Source: Apoda limacodes
Lineage: Eukaryota; Arthropoda; Insecta; Lepidoptera; Limacodidae
Direction of reading: 5' to 3'
DNA length: 64,000 nt
Assembly (NCBI GenBank): GCA_946406115.1
Contig: OX291544.1
Coordinates: 434,001 to 498,000, forward strand
Under the pieces are notes generated by a model. The model was not told the origin of the DNA. It did no database searches and worked only from the letters and a program-made list of their open reading frames with translations. The position numbers and the translations under genes are program-made. This document shows, piece after piece, positions 43,922 to 55,184 of the stretch. Position 1 is the first letter of the stretch; every line of letters starts with the position of its first letter.

Positions 43922-44104
43922 GTGGTGGGTCATCGGAGTCGGAGGGCGAATGTGCGGCGGCAGCGGGGGCTGCGTCGGCGGCGGCGGGGGGCCGCGCGCA
44001 GTACGTTAGCGCTAACTGTGTCGTGTTCACTCACTACTCGGGTGACGTTGCCACTGTCGTCGACGACCACTTTTCCCGCGCGCTCTCCCTCGATAAACCT
44101 AAGG
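43922..44104 (+). CDS. vg: Vestigial, coding exon 3 with Tondu/Vg domain
   Basis: The acceptor TTTGTTTGTGTAG is followed by 183 nt (2 + 60 codons + 1), completing codon 102. It encodes GGSSESEGE, an alanine/glycine tract, then the Tondu domain at about residues 127-156 (AQYVSANCVVFTHYSGDV, VVDDHFSRAL). This domain binds Scalloped/TEAD; the VxxHF segment is the classic contact motif (here VVDDHFSRAL). The exon ends LDKPK plus one base, with a GTCAGT donor at 44105 (phase 1). No downstream exon is visible before 64 kb, so the conserved C-terminal region must lie further on. Confidence 0.96.
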
Positions 44105-44434
44105 GTCAGTACTTGCATTTGCATTCTACCAGCTACTACCCACTCGCACCTCGTACATCGGTATCCCTTACAGCTAATAGAAGTTAAGAACCCAATTAAA
44201 AGGAGACTTTGTGTGCCTCCTCTAGTAAGTAAACGGTAAGAAGGTAGTCCACGTGTTGATACCACACCACTCCCAACTTCCTAACCAAAGTAGCAAATAT
44301 TATAATAGTATGTCAGAAAAATTGCAGATAAGGACAATTTACGAGGGGGGTTCGCGGGGGTTGAGTTGCTCATTTGGGTAGGCACTAATAGAGGGACTCA
44401 TTACTACTATATTTTTATATATATTAGTAAATAA
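44105..44434 (+). other. vg: Start of vg intron 3
   Basis: The GTCAGT donor is followed by AT-rich intron without a recognised element. I looked for GC-rich exon-like islands up to 64 kb and found only TE sequence. Confidence 0.6.
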
Positions 44435-44585
44435 ATTTTTAAATTTTCGCGTTCCATTGGTTCCATCGGTGGACTTGGTCAGCCTACCCGTGACCAAGGC
44501 TGGTGTAACCCAGCCGAAACGTCGGGAAAAAGGTATTTTGCCAAATAACGATGCGCTTAATACCGTTTTATTTTTAAATATATAA
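44435..44585. repeat. Interspersed repeat with GAAACGTCGGGAAAA motif
   Basis: Related to 9862-9985. It contains the stem GGCTGG-TGTAAC-CCAGCC immediately followed by GAAACGTC, then CCAAATAAC and ATACCGTTTTATTTTTAAAT. Familiar as an abundant lepidopteran repeat; class uncertain. Confidence 0.55.
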
Positions 44586-45148
44586 GAGTATAGCAAAATT
44601 GAACCTAATTAGGTCATTAACTTCTGAGTTATCGACGAGCAAACAAGTGCATCGGGAAGAAAACAGCCAGTATGGAGACAATTGAAAACGGCGCTGTGAT
44701 TAAGATAAATTCCATTAAAGACGATCCTTGGCCTGGCTAGAAATCATCGAATGTGTAATAAAACCTGTACTGGAAGATCCCAGATTAAAAAGAAACAGAT
44801 TACAGAAATGGTTGGAGTATCTGAAACAATTATTATGAATATTTTTTCGTCCATATGACGGGTAAAGCGAAACCTAACCTTAGAGGATTGACTATTTAGG
44901 TTGTCGAACCTACATGGACCACGTCTGGCTATCCTTATGTCCTCTTAGGGGATATAAGGGAGACCTAAATTACACCTGATGAGAGGAACATAAAATAGGG
45001 ACAGGATCTAAAACTTTAAATTAAACGAAATACTTCTCTGTTGTATGTTGTCCAAATAAAACATTTTAATTTTACTTCAATGCGCGAAGCATCTCTTTAT
45101 TGTTCGCTAACGCAATACTACTGTATAAGCGTACTGTATAACATCATC
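44586..45148. other. No recognised feature
   Basis: AT-rich, no ORF or repeat structure of note. Confidence 0.4.
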
Positions 45149-45217
45149 ATCATATCAGCCCATTGACGTCCACTGCTGGACATAGGCCTCACCTAACTTT
45201 CTCCACAGCGTGCGACT
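45149..45217 (-). repeat. RTE-type LINE tail fragment
   Basis: CATCATCATATCAGCCC...GTCCACTGCTGGACATAGGC, the same 3' terminus as at 42616, cut to about 70 bp. Confidence 0.7.
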
Positions 45218-45299
45218 CTGTGTATAAGCGTAATGCAAAGAAAAATGCCTTAATTAGTTTAAAGCCACAAAAAAAGCGTAAGGTTATTTTAGGCATAAA

Positions 45300-46049
45300 C
45301 AACAACAATGAAGCGCTTTGCAAATAGCAATGGTCAGGACGAAACAATCTTCCTCGATCAACGTCTTGGGATGACTAAGATCAGTGCAAGATGGGTGATG
45401 GGTGCCCAGACTGCTTACGGCTGCTTCAAAAACGTGACCACTGAATGTTCTCGCGAGTTTTTGGACCGCAGTGGTGAGCGGAGTGAGGAAATTATGACCC
45501 GAATTATAACTATAGATGAAACATATGAACCTGTCAATGCAGTGGCATAAAGAAGGCACACCAAAAGAAAGAAAGATCATAGGCACCATTTCCTGGGATA
45601 CAGAAGGCATCCTTTTGATCGATTACAAAGAACGTGGGTCACCATACGGGATTGTACTATTTTTCCTGACTTAAAGAAAGCCATCAAAGAAAAAAAGAAG
45701 ATAACAATTTAAAAAAGGTGTGCTCCATTTGGTCGACAACGCGTCAGTAAACACAAACTGTGTTGCAATGGCTGCAATCTACCAACGTGGGTTTGAACAA
45801 CTGCGTCACCCAACCTTCAGTCCAGACCTGGCCCCCAGTGACTATTACTTATTCCCAAAGATGAAGAAAGAGCTACGTGGAAAAAAAAATAACAACGATG
45901 ACGAAGTCAAGTCTGCAATTTTGGCTTTTTTTTACACCACAGATGAAATATTTTTTTTCGATTCTTTCAGCGAACTTTTTGACCTCCCCTCGAATTATTG
46001 GCATCCTGTTTGTCATCAACGTGTCATCTACGTAGATGAACTGTTTTGA
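45300..46049 (+). pseudogene. mariner transposase, frameshifted
   Basis: Three frames together follow a mariner transposase: ISARWV and REFLDRSGER, then a decayed IDET (first Asp region). WDTEGILLIDY follows, then VDNASVNT (second Asp) and SPDLAPSDYYLFPKMKKELR (third Asp of the DD34D triad). The last frame (45720-46049) runs to a natural-looking C-terminus. At least two frame breaks and one stop make it inactive. I did not find its terminal inverted repeats. Confidence 0.88.
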
Positions 46050-46363
46050 AGTGAGTGTATTGTTTTTATTACAGGGCTGCCCAAAAAAACGTTTTTAGGG
46101 TTTATGTATGTATGGGTGTACTTTCTTTATTTCATCATAACATCTTAATGCTTGAAGAGATTCGTATCGGATAGGGTATTGATAGATTCCTTATAAAATC
46201 CTAAGTGACACTGGTTTTAAATTTTTTTAGGGTTGGCAAAAATCCGTTATTTAAAATAAATATTGAAATATCCAATATTTAATATTTATCTGATATATAT
46301 CGGATAATTATCATGTATGTAAAAAAGGTACGATTTTCAGTCTGCAAGTGGTGTTATTTAACA
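46050..46363. other. Spacer
   Basis: AT-rich with no supported feature. Confidence 0.4.
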
Positions 46364-46533
46364 CTAGCTTCTGCCAGCGGTTTCGCCCGCCCTAAATTTT
46401 GTTATCGGGGTAGGTTCTTACGGCAAATCCTCAATTATAGAAAATAAAACAAATCGGTCCAGTAGCATCGGAGCCTATTCAATACAAACAAACAAACAAA
46501 CAAATCTTTCCTCTTTATAATATAAGTATAGAG
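46364..46533 (+). mobile_element. SINE-type repeat, copy 3
   Basis: A clean copy: CTAGCTTCTGCCAGCGGTTT head, GGTCCAGTAGCATCGGAGCC, an (AAAC)n stretch and a TTTCCTCTTTATAATATAAG tail. Confidence 0.85.
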
Positions 46534-46749
46534 TATAGAATAGATAATTTGAACTGTTGAAGTGAATAATAAAACTTGAGTTTGATTATTTAATTAAAAT
46601 ATTTTTTTATTATAAAACTTACAAAAAAATAGTTCGAGTTTAATTTTTATACTTAATCAAATTAAAGTTATAATTTACAATGTTTAGTGGCAGTGATAAT
46701 TATTTTTATTTAAAAATGTCAGTTTATAAATTAATTTTATTAGTTAGTC

Positions 46750-47280
46750 AACTTCTACGGCTTCTACGTCGCAGGCACAAGTCTATAAGCGGGACATAAT
46801 CTTCTGCCTCCCAGTCTAGTTGACTTTCTACGTCGCAGGCACAAGTCTATAAGCGAGACATCATCTTCTGCCTCCCAGTTTAGTTGACTTTCTACGTCGC
46901 AGGCACAAGTCTATAAGCGGGACATCATCTTCTGCCTCCCAGCCTAGTTGACTTTCTACTTCGCAGGGACAACTCTATAAGCGGGACACCATCTTCTGCC
47001 TCCCAGTCTAGTTGACTTTCTACTTCGCAGGCACAAGTCTATAAGCGAGACATCATCTTCTGCCTCCCAGTTTAGTTGACTTTCTACGTCGCAGGCACAA
47101 ATCTATAAGCGGGACATCATCTTCTGCCTCCCAGTCTAGTTGACTTTCTACTTCGCACGCACAAGTCTATAAGCGGGACACCATCTTCTGCCTCCCAGTC
47201 TAGTTGACTTTCTACGTCGCAGGCACAAGTCTATAAGCGGGACACCATCTTCTGCCTCCCAGTCTAGTTGCCTTTCACAC
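46750..47280. repeat. 64-bp minisatellite, about eight copies
   Basis: The unit starts GTTGACTTTCTACGTCGCAG and ends TCTTCTGCCTCCCAGTCTA, with an exact 64-bp spacing (for example 46821 and 46885). On the minus strand, the unit nearest 47280 continues an acidic open frame coming from about 47360 (NTDWVWDPNAEEIVEVEIE then LDWEAEDGVPLIDL). This suggests the array grew from a coding segment of an unidentified element. Confidence 0.93.
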
Positions 47281-47466
47281 TCTATCTCAACCTCAACTAT
47301 TTCTTCGGCATTGGGATCCCAAACCCAGTCCGTATTGTATGTTAGAGGACTATGACTTCTTTATGATTCTTTATGATGACTATTAAAAATATTGTTTTAC
47401 GGGTTTTTATGTTCATGCGGTTTGGAAGATCGTTGGTGTTCCTGGATCTAAAACTAACGGTGAAGT

Positions 47467-48066
47467 AGATTACAAACATACAGTTTACAGAAAGTAGATG
47501 GGACTCTTAGTAATTACAAACATACAGTTTACAGAAAGTGGATGGGACTCTTGGTATTTACAAACATACGGTTTACAGATAGTAGATGGGACTCTTAGTA
47601 TTTACAAACATACAGTTTAAAGATAGTAGATGGGACTCTTACTATTTACAAACATACAGTTTACAGGAAGTAGATGGGACTCTTAGTATTTACAAACATA
47701 CAGTTTACAGAAAGTAGATGGGACTCTTAGTATTTACAAACATACAGTATACAGAAAGTAGATGGGACTCTTAGTATTTACAAACATACAGTTTACAGAT
47801 AGTACATGGGAATCTTAGTATTTACAAACATACAGTTTACAGAAAGTAGATATGACTCTTAGTATTTACAAACACACAGTTTACAGATAGTAGATGGGAC
47901 TCTTAGTATTTACAGACATACAGTTTACAGAAAGTAGATGGGACTCTTAGTATTTACAAACATACAGTTTACAGATAGTAGATGGGACTCTTAGTATTTA
48001 CAAACATACAGATTACAGATAGTAGATGGGACTCTTAGTATTTACAAACATACAGTTTACAGAAAG
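47467..48066. repeat. 44-bp minisatellite, about 13.5 copies
   Basis: The unit is TACAAACATACAGTTTACAG then AAAGTAGATGGGACTCTTAGTATT, with single-base variants. Starts are at 47471, 47515 and every 44 bp. Confidence 0.97.
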
Positions 48067-48286
48067 CCAACTCACACTGATCGGTACCTTCATGTGACTT
48101 CACATCACCGCCCCCGTAATCTTAATGCAGTAGTAAGCTCCTTTTTCTGATAGCCTTCTTAACGTGATTCATGGTGGGTCATTTCACAGGGTAATGAAAT
48201 ATAATGAACATATAAATGTTATTTATTTTAATACGTAACAAAATTCATTCAAAAATCAAAAATTTATACTTATATTTTTTTTTATA

Positions 48287-48510
48287 ACAAGCTTTTCCCA
48301 GCGGCTTCGTCCGCCCTACATTCGGTTTTCGGGCAGAGATTTCTGCGGCAATTCCTTGTTTATAGTAAAATAACCGATTAACAATTGACGTTTTTAAGTT
48401 GCCCCCTATCTCAAGATGCAAGCAATCATCTAACCAAATTCCATCGAAATCGGTTCAACGGTTTTATCATAAAAAGGCTATAAACAGACAGATAGACAAA
48501 AACAATTTAA
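48287..48510 (+). mobile_element. SINE-type repeat, divergent copy 4
   Basis: The head CAAGCTTTTCCCAGCGGCTT is followed by CCAAATTCCATCGAAATCGG and TATAAACAGACAGATAGAC, a common lepidopteran tail. Confidence 0.7.
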
Positions 48511-48555
48511 AATGTTATTTTTTTAGTAGGTACCTACATACATGACTACATCGAT

Positions 48556-48586
48556 TGTTACATCGACTTTGTTTGTCGATGTAACA
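48556..48586. other. Perfect 12-bp hairpin
   Basis: TGTTACATCGAC, a 7-nt loop, then GTCGATGTAACA. Confidence 0.85.
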
Positions 48587-48767
48587 GTGTTTGTTCCAGT
48601 TTTATAATTCTGCTGACCCACAGTTTTGTATGTTGTACCTACGAGTATGTAATATAAAATGTTCAACATGCAATTCAGGCAAACGCAATTACCTAACATT
48701 CGGTTGAGTTATAAAATATAAAACCATGGATCACACCAGGTTTTGTTTTGTATAAGACTAAAAAAAA

Positions 48768-49058
48768 TCGGCCAAGTGCGGGTCGGATTCGCGCACGAAG
48801 GGTTCCATACCATTATCTATAAAAACGGCAAAAAAATCACGTTTGTTGAATAGGAGCCTCCTTAAATATTTATTTTATTCTGTTTTTAGTATTTGTTGTT
48901 AAAGCGGCAACAGAAATACATTTTCTGTGAAAATTCAACTGTCTAACTATCACGGTTCATGAGATACAGCCTGGTTGCAGACGGATGGACGGACGGACAG
49001 CGGAGTCTTAGTAATGGGGTCCCGTTTTTTACCCTTTGGGTACGGAACCCTAAAAAAA
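48768..49058 (+). mobile_element. High-copy interspersed repeat, full-length form
   Basis: It starts GGCCAAGTGCGGGTCGGATT and contains GGACGGACGGACAGCGGAGT. It ends with TACGGAACCCTAAAAAA plus an A tail. The same 3' part is at 54776-55172. SINE-like by size and tail. Confidence 0.8.
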
Positions 49059-49523
49059 AAGTAAAAAAAGATTTTTTTAAAAACTTGCTTTTCTTAAAAC
49101 ACAAGAATCATATATAAATTCAATCTAACCGAAAATAGTACAAAAAAGTAAGCAATAATTTTTCAAAATACCCATTTTGAAGATTTTAAAAATTTTCACC
49201 TCCACCTCTAGGTTGTACCCCTGGTACAACTCTGGGAGGGGGTTGTTGTTCAAAGTAACTGTGGAATATTGTATTGTCATCCTTGCTTAGTAAGTATGGA
49301 AAATTTCATCGAGGGGTGATAACAGGCAGTATCTTTAATTAAGCTTGCAAGATTTCACTACAAGATGGAAGGAAAAAAAACGAAAAGGGAAGCATTTTGA
49401 GTTAAATAAAAGCAAGAAAAAAGAGGCTAAAAATAACCCAAATAATTTAGTTTATCGCAAAAAAAAAATCGAAATTTCTGTAATAATCTGATTAAAAAAG
49501 TAGTCTTTTTTTAATAAAAAAAA
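49059..49523. other. Spacer
   Basis: No feature recognised apart from A-rich runs. Confidence 0.4.
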
Positions 49524-49762
49524 AACCGGCTTCAAAAAGATGCAGTAATAGGGTAAAAATAATTACTTATTTTCAAAAATCTGATCTGAATTAAAAATAT
49601 AATTATTGTTAATTTGTATTGTTATAATTATATAGTTGGTCTACGTAACAGTTTATGGCACACTTCACTTCCATGAAACCAACTTCAAATGGTAATTCAG
49701 ATCAGATTTTTGGAACTAAGTAATTATTTCTCTCTTTTTAGTAGATCTTTTTGAAGCCGGTT
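49524..49762. mobile_element. 239-bp MITE with about 70-bp TIRs
   Basis: AACCGGCTTCAAAAAGAT on the left matches the reverse complement of ATCTTTTTGAAGCCGGTT on the right. The arms also share AATAATTACTTA and AAAATCTGATCTGAATT. The non-coding centre is about 90 bp. Confidence 0.9.
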
Positions 49763-49799
49763 GTTTATTGTTAATTAGGTTTTTATTTTTTTTTCTTTT

Positions 49800-50110
49800 G
49801 AGTGACGAATTCCTTTTTTTCTCGTACACTAAAAACATCCATACTGGTTACAAATTTTTATACAATCATCAACATAAAAGGCGCGTTTCACCAGTTTAAA
49901 ACTTCATCAATTATTTTTTTTCTTTAAAAGTTTCACCTTTAATTCTACTACATCAATATGGGACCACATCAGGAGTATACTCTATTGAATAAAAAAAGAA
50001 ATTTTGAAATCGGTCCATAATTGACGGAAAAATCGGTGGACATACATAAAAAAAAATGTACCCGTCGCACATAGAACCTCCTCCTTTTTCGAAGTCGGTA
50101 AAAATAGCTA
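49800..50110. repeat. Lepidopteran repeat tail
   Basis: GAAATCGGTCCATAATTGAC, GGACATACATAAAAAAAA and CCTCCTCCTTTTTCGAAGTC form a familiar block in lepidopteran genomes. Class not assigned. Confidence 0.5.
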
Positions 50111-50192
50111 CGATCAAATTGTACTGGGAAAAGCTGAATCAAATCATTAAAAAAAATCTGGAAATATATTAAAAATGCAACATACCTATAGG

Positions 50193-50489
<297 letters not shown>

Positions 50490-50694
50490 CACGAAACTAA
50501 ATGAGTCATCTTTAAGTTTATTTCAAGCAGACACTTCGCATTTAACATCCGTAAATAGTTTTATCTGTGTATGGGTAAGGGTATGGGTAAGGGTAAGGGA
50601 CTTGCAGGAAAGCATAGACCCAGTCACAGTTAATTTGAAGTACTAAGTAGAGGTACTCCTTTCACGTGTAACACGTGTGTCCCAAATAATCCTT

Positions 50695-51260
50695 TGTAGA
50701 TACTGACGAAGCTGACGTAGAAAGTATAATATTAAATTTAAAAGATGAATGTGCAGTTGGGTGGGATAAAATATCTAACAAAATTATTAAACAATTTAGG
50801 CACATTTTAGTTCCACCTCTGACACATATATTTCAAAAATGCATAACTTCTGGACTTGTTCCTAAGTTCCTCAAAAAAACAGTTGTTGTCTTTGCGTACA
50901 AATCAGGCAGTAAAGATCAAGTGACAAACTAAACTATAGGCCTAAAGGTCCCAGTGTGTAAAAATAGACAATGTTCTCAGAGCTGAACGGGGAAACATAA
51001 CTTTTGGTATTCCACAAGGAAGTATTTTAGGCCCAACTCTGTTCTTAGATGACATAAATGACTACCTTATTTTCTCAGCTAACTCAGAAAAAGAAATGTT
51101 CCAGCTTACAGCGACGAGTAGCACAACACGGTTTCAATGTTTTCGACAGGTGGCTTCAGCTTAATTTACTTAATCATATTCGGTTTTCGATGCGCAAAAT
51201 AAATCACCTCAATCTAACCCAACATTGTATGCTCACTATTGTAAAGACCCTAATAGGTAA
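50695..51260 (+). pseudogene. Jockey-type LINE RT fragment
   Basis: Reads DEADVESIILNLKDECAVGW then DKISNKIIK, HIFQKCITSGLVPKFLK and FAYKSGSKD (N-terminal RT). After a deletion come NITFGIPQGSILGPTLFL and DINDYLIF. Short, stop-ridden and without YADD. Nearest in style to family B. Confidence 0.8.
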
Positions 51261-52125
51261 ACGTACATAACTTCGGCAGGGCCCCATGACAATTATAGCA
51301 CTAATAGAAGTAGAATTCGTACGAATATCAAAATTATTATGGTAACATTAAATGAACGATAGTTTTCTGAATAACATGTCATGGCAACACTTTTTCCCAA
51401 AAAAATTGCTTTAGTGAAAAATCGGTCACAGAAAAACGAAACGTCGTATTTTGCATATTTTCAACTGTATGTTGGATGGCTAAAGGAAAATCTTAATATT
51501 CAAGGACTTATTGAGTTATTAGTAAGTGTGAATATTTTATTTTATTTGTCACTTGAGTATGCTTAAGTTAAAACCTGTTACGACAAGTTAAAATTTTTTT
51601 TTTTCTATTATTTTTTTGCAATGACAGACTTTGGCACTGAAAAAGTGCCAAGTGGCCATTTCTTCGTCATGCAACATCGGGTGATGCCAATATTATGGAC
51701 GTTGTAACCAATACCGTCTTTATCGATATGAATTGCAACTCTACTGATAACTCTGTATTGTTTAAATAATTCAATTTGTCATATTTTTTAAAATTACTTG
51801 TTCACAACAATGAGGACATCATCTTCACCCCTGGTCGGGCAAAAGAGGTACGGGTGTCGGGTTAAAAACGAGCGTTGGCACAGCGTTGAGCGTGAACACA
51901 CCCACGGTAATTTTTTAGAGAGGACTTATTGTCAGGCCTCTTACCAACTTAATGGCCACTTTTTAAAAGCAGCAAAAGAAAAAAATTAAGAAAAAATAAA
52001 ACAAAAAAAAATTAAAAATAAAAACCGAAATAAGATAAGAATAAAATAAAAATGAAAATAGACTGAAAAAAGGAAAACATATGAAAATAAGCTTAACTAA
52101 GCAATAAGCTTAGTTTTTGGGGGAA
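51261..52125. other. Unassigned DNA ending in a polypurine-like tract
   Basis: A-rich at 51970-52080; ends GTTTTTGGGGGAA directly before the candidate LTR. The GTCATATTTTTTAAA..TTACTTGTTC block at 51779 recurs at 52191 inside the LTR. Confidence 0.35.
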
Positions 52126-52544
52126 TGTGCTCCCTTGGAAGAGGCCGGCCTTTGGGTAGCCGGGCATGGAGCATAGTGTAATTCTTATTGTCATATTTTT
52201 TAAATTACTTGTTCTACTACCAAATAGAGTGACTTTGTGAATTATAATTAAAAAGTAAAAAAAACGTGACGAAATTATGGGTGCCGAAATTATGTACATG
52301 ACGAAGATACGGGTGCCGACTTTAGGTTCAATACATTTTTCTATGGATTATATTGTAGATTTTCAAATCTTTTAAACTAGTTTGTACCATATTAAATTTT
52401 TCTATATTTTAATAACATTTAATCGCTCGACACAGTTACTTTTGTACGAGCACGCTCGACATAGTTACTTTTGCTAGCATTGCGTTATTTACTTTATTAA
52501 AACCAAATATTATAATTAAGAATCAGTGAATTAAACACTCTACA
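52126..52544 (+). repeat. Candidate LTR (419 bp)
   Basis: It begins TGTGCTCCC after a GGGGGAA tract and ends CTCTACA directly before TGGTGACGGCCGC, which fits a PBS. An internal tandem CGCTCGACAyAGTTACTTTTG lies at 52427-52482. No second LTR was found in the window. Confidence 0.5.
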
Positions 52545-52617
52545 TGGTGACGGCCGCTTTTATTTAATATTTCTGTCCCCGTATAACATGACCTACTTTC
52601 CCAACATTCTACTTCAA

Positions 52618-52619
52618 CC

Positions 52620-52662
<43 letters not shown>
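52618..52662. repeat. (CAA)n microsatellite
   Basis: About 14 uninterrupted AAC/CAA units. Confidence 0.97.
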
Positions 52663-53311
52663 CTATCAATTCCTAAAAGATCAACCTTAACATTCTTTGA
52701 GCCGGATATATCTTCAATCAGCGAAGGGTGATGACGTGATCAGTGTAAAGTTTACGTTAGTGAATCGGTTTGTTTGGACTCCCAGATTGAGAGGGCGCAC
52801 CCTATCGTAGAGGAAGCCTATTACGTTTTTCGCATTTTCGAAGACAACGCAACTTCACCTTAATATTAACATTAACCCGAACAATTAAGAACTTACTTCA
52901 ACGTCAACAAATCATTTCTGAAGGAATCGAGATGTAACCTTAAGATGGACTTTGCGGTGCGTTAAACACCAGAGTATTGATAGAAGCTACTTGAATCTCT
53001 TCAAGGTATGTGGGATGAGTTAAAGGAAAACCATCAATAAATTTTAACATTTAAAGATTAGTCAGATGTTTATTTTTCAACTGATGTCTATCAAAAAATT
53101 GGTCAGAAATACGTAAACATCAAAGCGGAACTCCTGAAGTTGATACAAACAGATGGGACCACAAAAGAAACTGAATTCAGAGGACTTTCCAAGACTGATG
53201 AGCTTATGAGTTTACAAAATACTCATTTCTCGATTGGTACGCAATCTCAACCTAAACAAATTTATCGAGAAATGGGAAATAGAAGATAAACTTCAAACGC
53301 TGGAAAGTCAT

Positions 53312-53595
53312 GGATGACACACACTAGCAGATAGATAGGATGACACACACTAGCAGATAGATAGGATGACACACACTAGCAGATAGATAGGATGACACAC
53401 ACTAGCAGATAGATAGGATGACACACACTAGCAGATAGATAGGATGACACACACTAGCAGATAGATAGGATGACACACACTAGCAGATAAATAGGATAAC
53501 ACACACTAGCAGATAGATAGGATGACATACATTAGCAGATAGATAGGATGACACACACTAGCAGATAGATAGGATGACACACACTAGCAGATACA
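53312..53595. repeat. 26-bp minisatellite, eleven copies
   Basis: GGATGACACACACTAGCAGA plus TAGATA, period 26. Confidence 0.97.
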
Positions 53596-53830
53596 AAACT
53601 TACAAATTGGATGTAATTTAAATTATAAGAGTTTTCTAAGCATGAAGCCGATTACGAAACTATCAAACGAGAATTAAGCCGTGTCTTTGGCAAAACTTAT
53701 CACGTCAATGCCGAAATGAATTAATTGTTTGGTATGTAAAGATGATCACTTCTTACCTTATTGCAACACATGTTATCAGAAGATAATAAAACCAGTGCCC
53801 CTATTAAAACTACTGTTAGATAGATACGGC

Positions 53831-54777
53831 CTGACGCGACACCAGAAGTATCACTCGCGCGTTGCCGACCCTTCAAAAATCCAATAACTTCTTTCTTGAA
53901 GAACCCCATACTGTAGTCCTTAGAGAAAACCTTGGCTGGGAGCTCATTCCACAACCCACGCGTTCGAGGGTGGAAGTTTCTCTGAAACCGCACTGTACGC
54001 GACCATTTCGGTTCTAAAGTGTGAGAATGAATTCCCTGTCGATGGCGAGCGGAGCGATGGTAGAAAATAGCCGTGGGCATCATTTCGAACAATTCCTCAA
54101 AACACATCCTATTGTACAAGCGGTAGAACACATACAGGGAGGTCAAGTCCCTCCTCAGACTTAAGGGTTCGATACGGCAAGTGAGTTTGGGATCGTCGAC
54201 ATTTCTCACGGCCCGTCGTTGAACCGAGTCAAAAGGTCCAAGCTGGTATCCGGGTGCACCCGCCCAGAGGTGGCAGCAGTACTCCATATGGGGCCGAACT
54301 TGCGACTTGTGGAGCAGCAAGCGCTGACCCGACGTGAAGTACTGCCTCGCTCTGTTGAGTACACGTAGTTTTTTGGACGCCAGCTTCACCTTATCTTGTA
54401 AATGAACTCGGAACTGAACATCGCTGGAGATGTCAACAGCAAGGATCCCAATGCTCTTGGAGATGGAGACGGGAGTGTTCTGGAATTGTAGGACTAGAGC
54501 GAATGGGGTTTTCTTAGCGGTGAACGCGCAGACTTGTGTCTTTTTAGGGTTAAATCGGACCAAGTTTACCCGTCCCCAGTCAGAGACCTTGGACAGTGTG
54601 GTCTCGATTTAAGTTCTCCGCGGTTTTCCTCCACAACGGAAAGAGGGATGTTTGCACGACCCGTGTAATAAGCGTCTCCAGTACTGTCATCTGCATAGCA
54701 ATGTATGTTGTTGATGTCCAACATGTCATTGATATGCAGCAGAAACAGCGTAGGAGACAGCACAGAGCCTTGCGGGT
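53831..54777 (-). pseudogene. LINE family A antisense copy, 5'-truncated
   Basis: The minus strand reads YADD at about 54690-54710, then a 280-codon open stretch (54563-53721) with VRFNPKKTQVCAFTAKKTPF, SIGILAVDI and VRPHMEYCCHLWAGAPGYQL. A frameshift and deletion separate YADD from that stretch. It breaks off at 54777 in the middle of motif B and abuts another repeat. Confidence 0.9.
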
Positions 54778-55172
54778 TCTGTACCATTATCTATAAAAAC
54801 GGTAAAAATATCATGTTTGTTGTATGGGATAGGAATATTTGTTTTATTTTAATTAAATTATTTATTTTTAAAGTGAATACATAACTGAATATTCTGTAAA
54901 TATTCATTAGTCTGCCTGTTGCCGTTATAAATATCAAGCTAAAACGAGCAAAAAAATCACGTTTGTTGTATGGGAGCCCCCTTAAATTTTTACTGTTTTC
55001 TGTTTTTTAGTATTTGTTGTTATAGCAACAACAGAAATACGTCTTTTGTGTAAACTTCAACTGTCTATCACGGTTCATTAGATACAGCCTGGTGACAGAC
55101 GGATGGAAGGACGGACAGCGGAGTCTTAGTAATAGGGTCCCGTTTTTACCCTTTGCGTACGGAACCCTAAAA
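54778..55172 (+). mobile_element. High-copy interspersed repeat, 5'-truncated
   Basis: Matches 48800-49058 from TTCTGTACCATTATCTATAA to TACGGAACCCTAAAAAA. An internal segment is doubled, so AATCACGTTTGTTGTATGGG-type sequence appears twice about 140 bp apart. Confidence 0.8.
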
Positions 55173-55184
55173 AATTACCACTCG

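Larger units (their letters stand above)
52545..53710 (+). pseudogene. LTR retrotransposon leader and gag remnant
   Basis: A PBS-like TGGTGACGGCCGC is followed by an AT/CAA-rich leader and degenerate coding pieces (for example FIEKWEIEDKLQTLESH, similar to the KWEFEDVLKTLENRW of the BEL gag at 20.7 kb; YETIKRELSRVFGKTYHVN near 53655). Heavily stopped, and split by the 26-bp minisatellite. Confidence 0.45.

Noticed and set aside
43922..44265. 105-codon plus and 111-codon minus ORFs over exon 3
   Set aside because: Arg/Ser-rich off-frame translations of the Tondu exon.
50570..50602. Telomere-like GGGTAAGGGTATGGGTAAGG run
   Set aside because: Too short and not the TTAGG repeat usual in insects.
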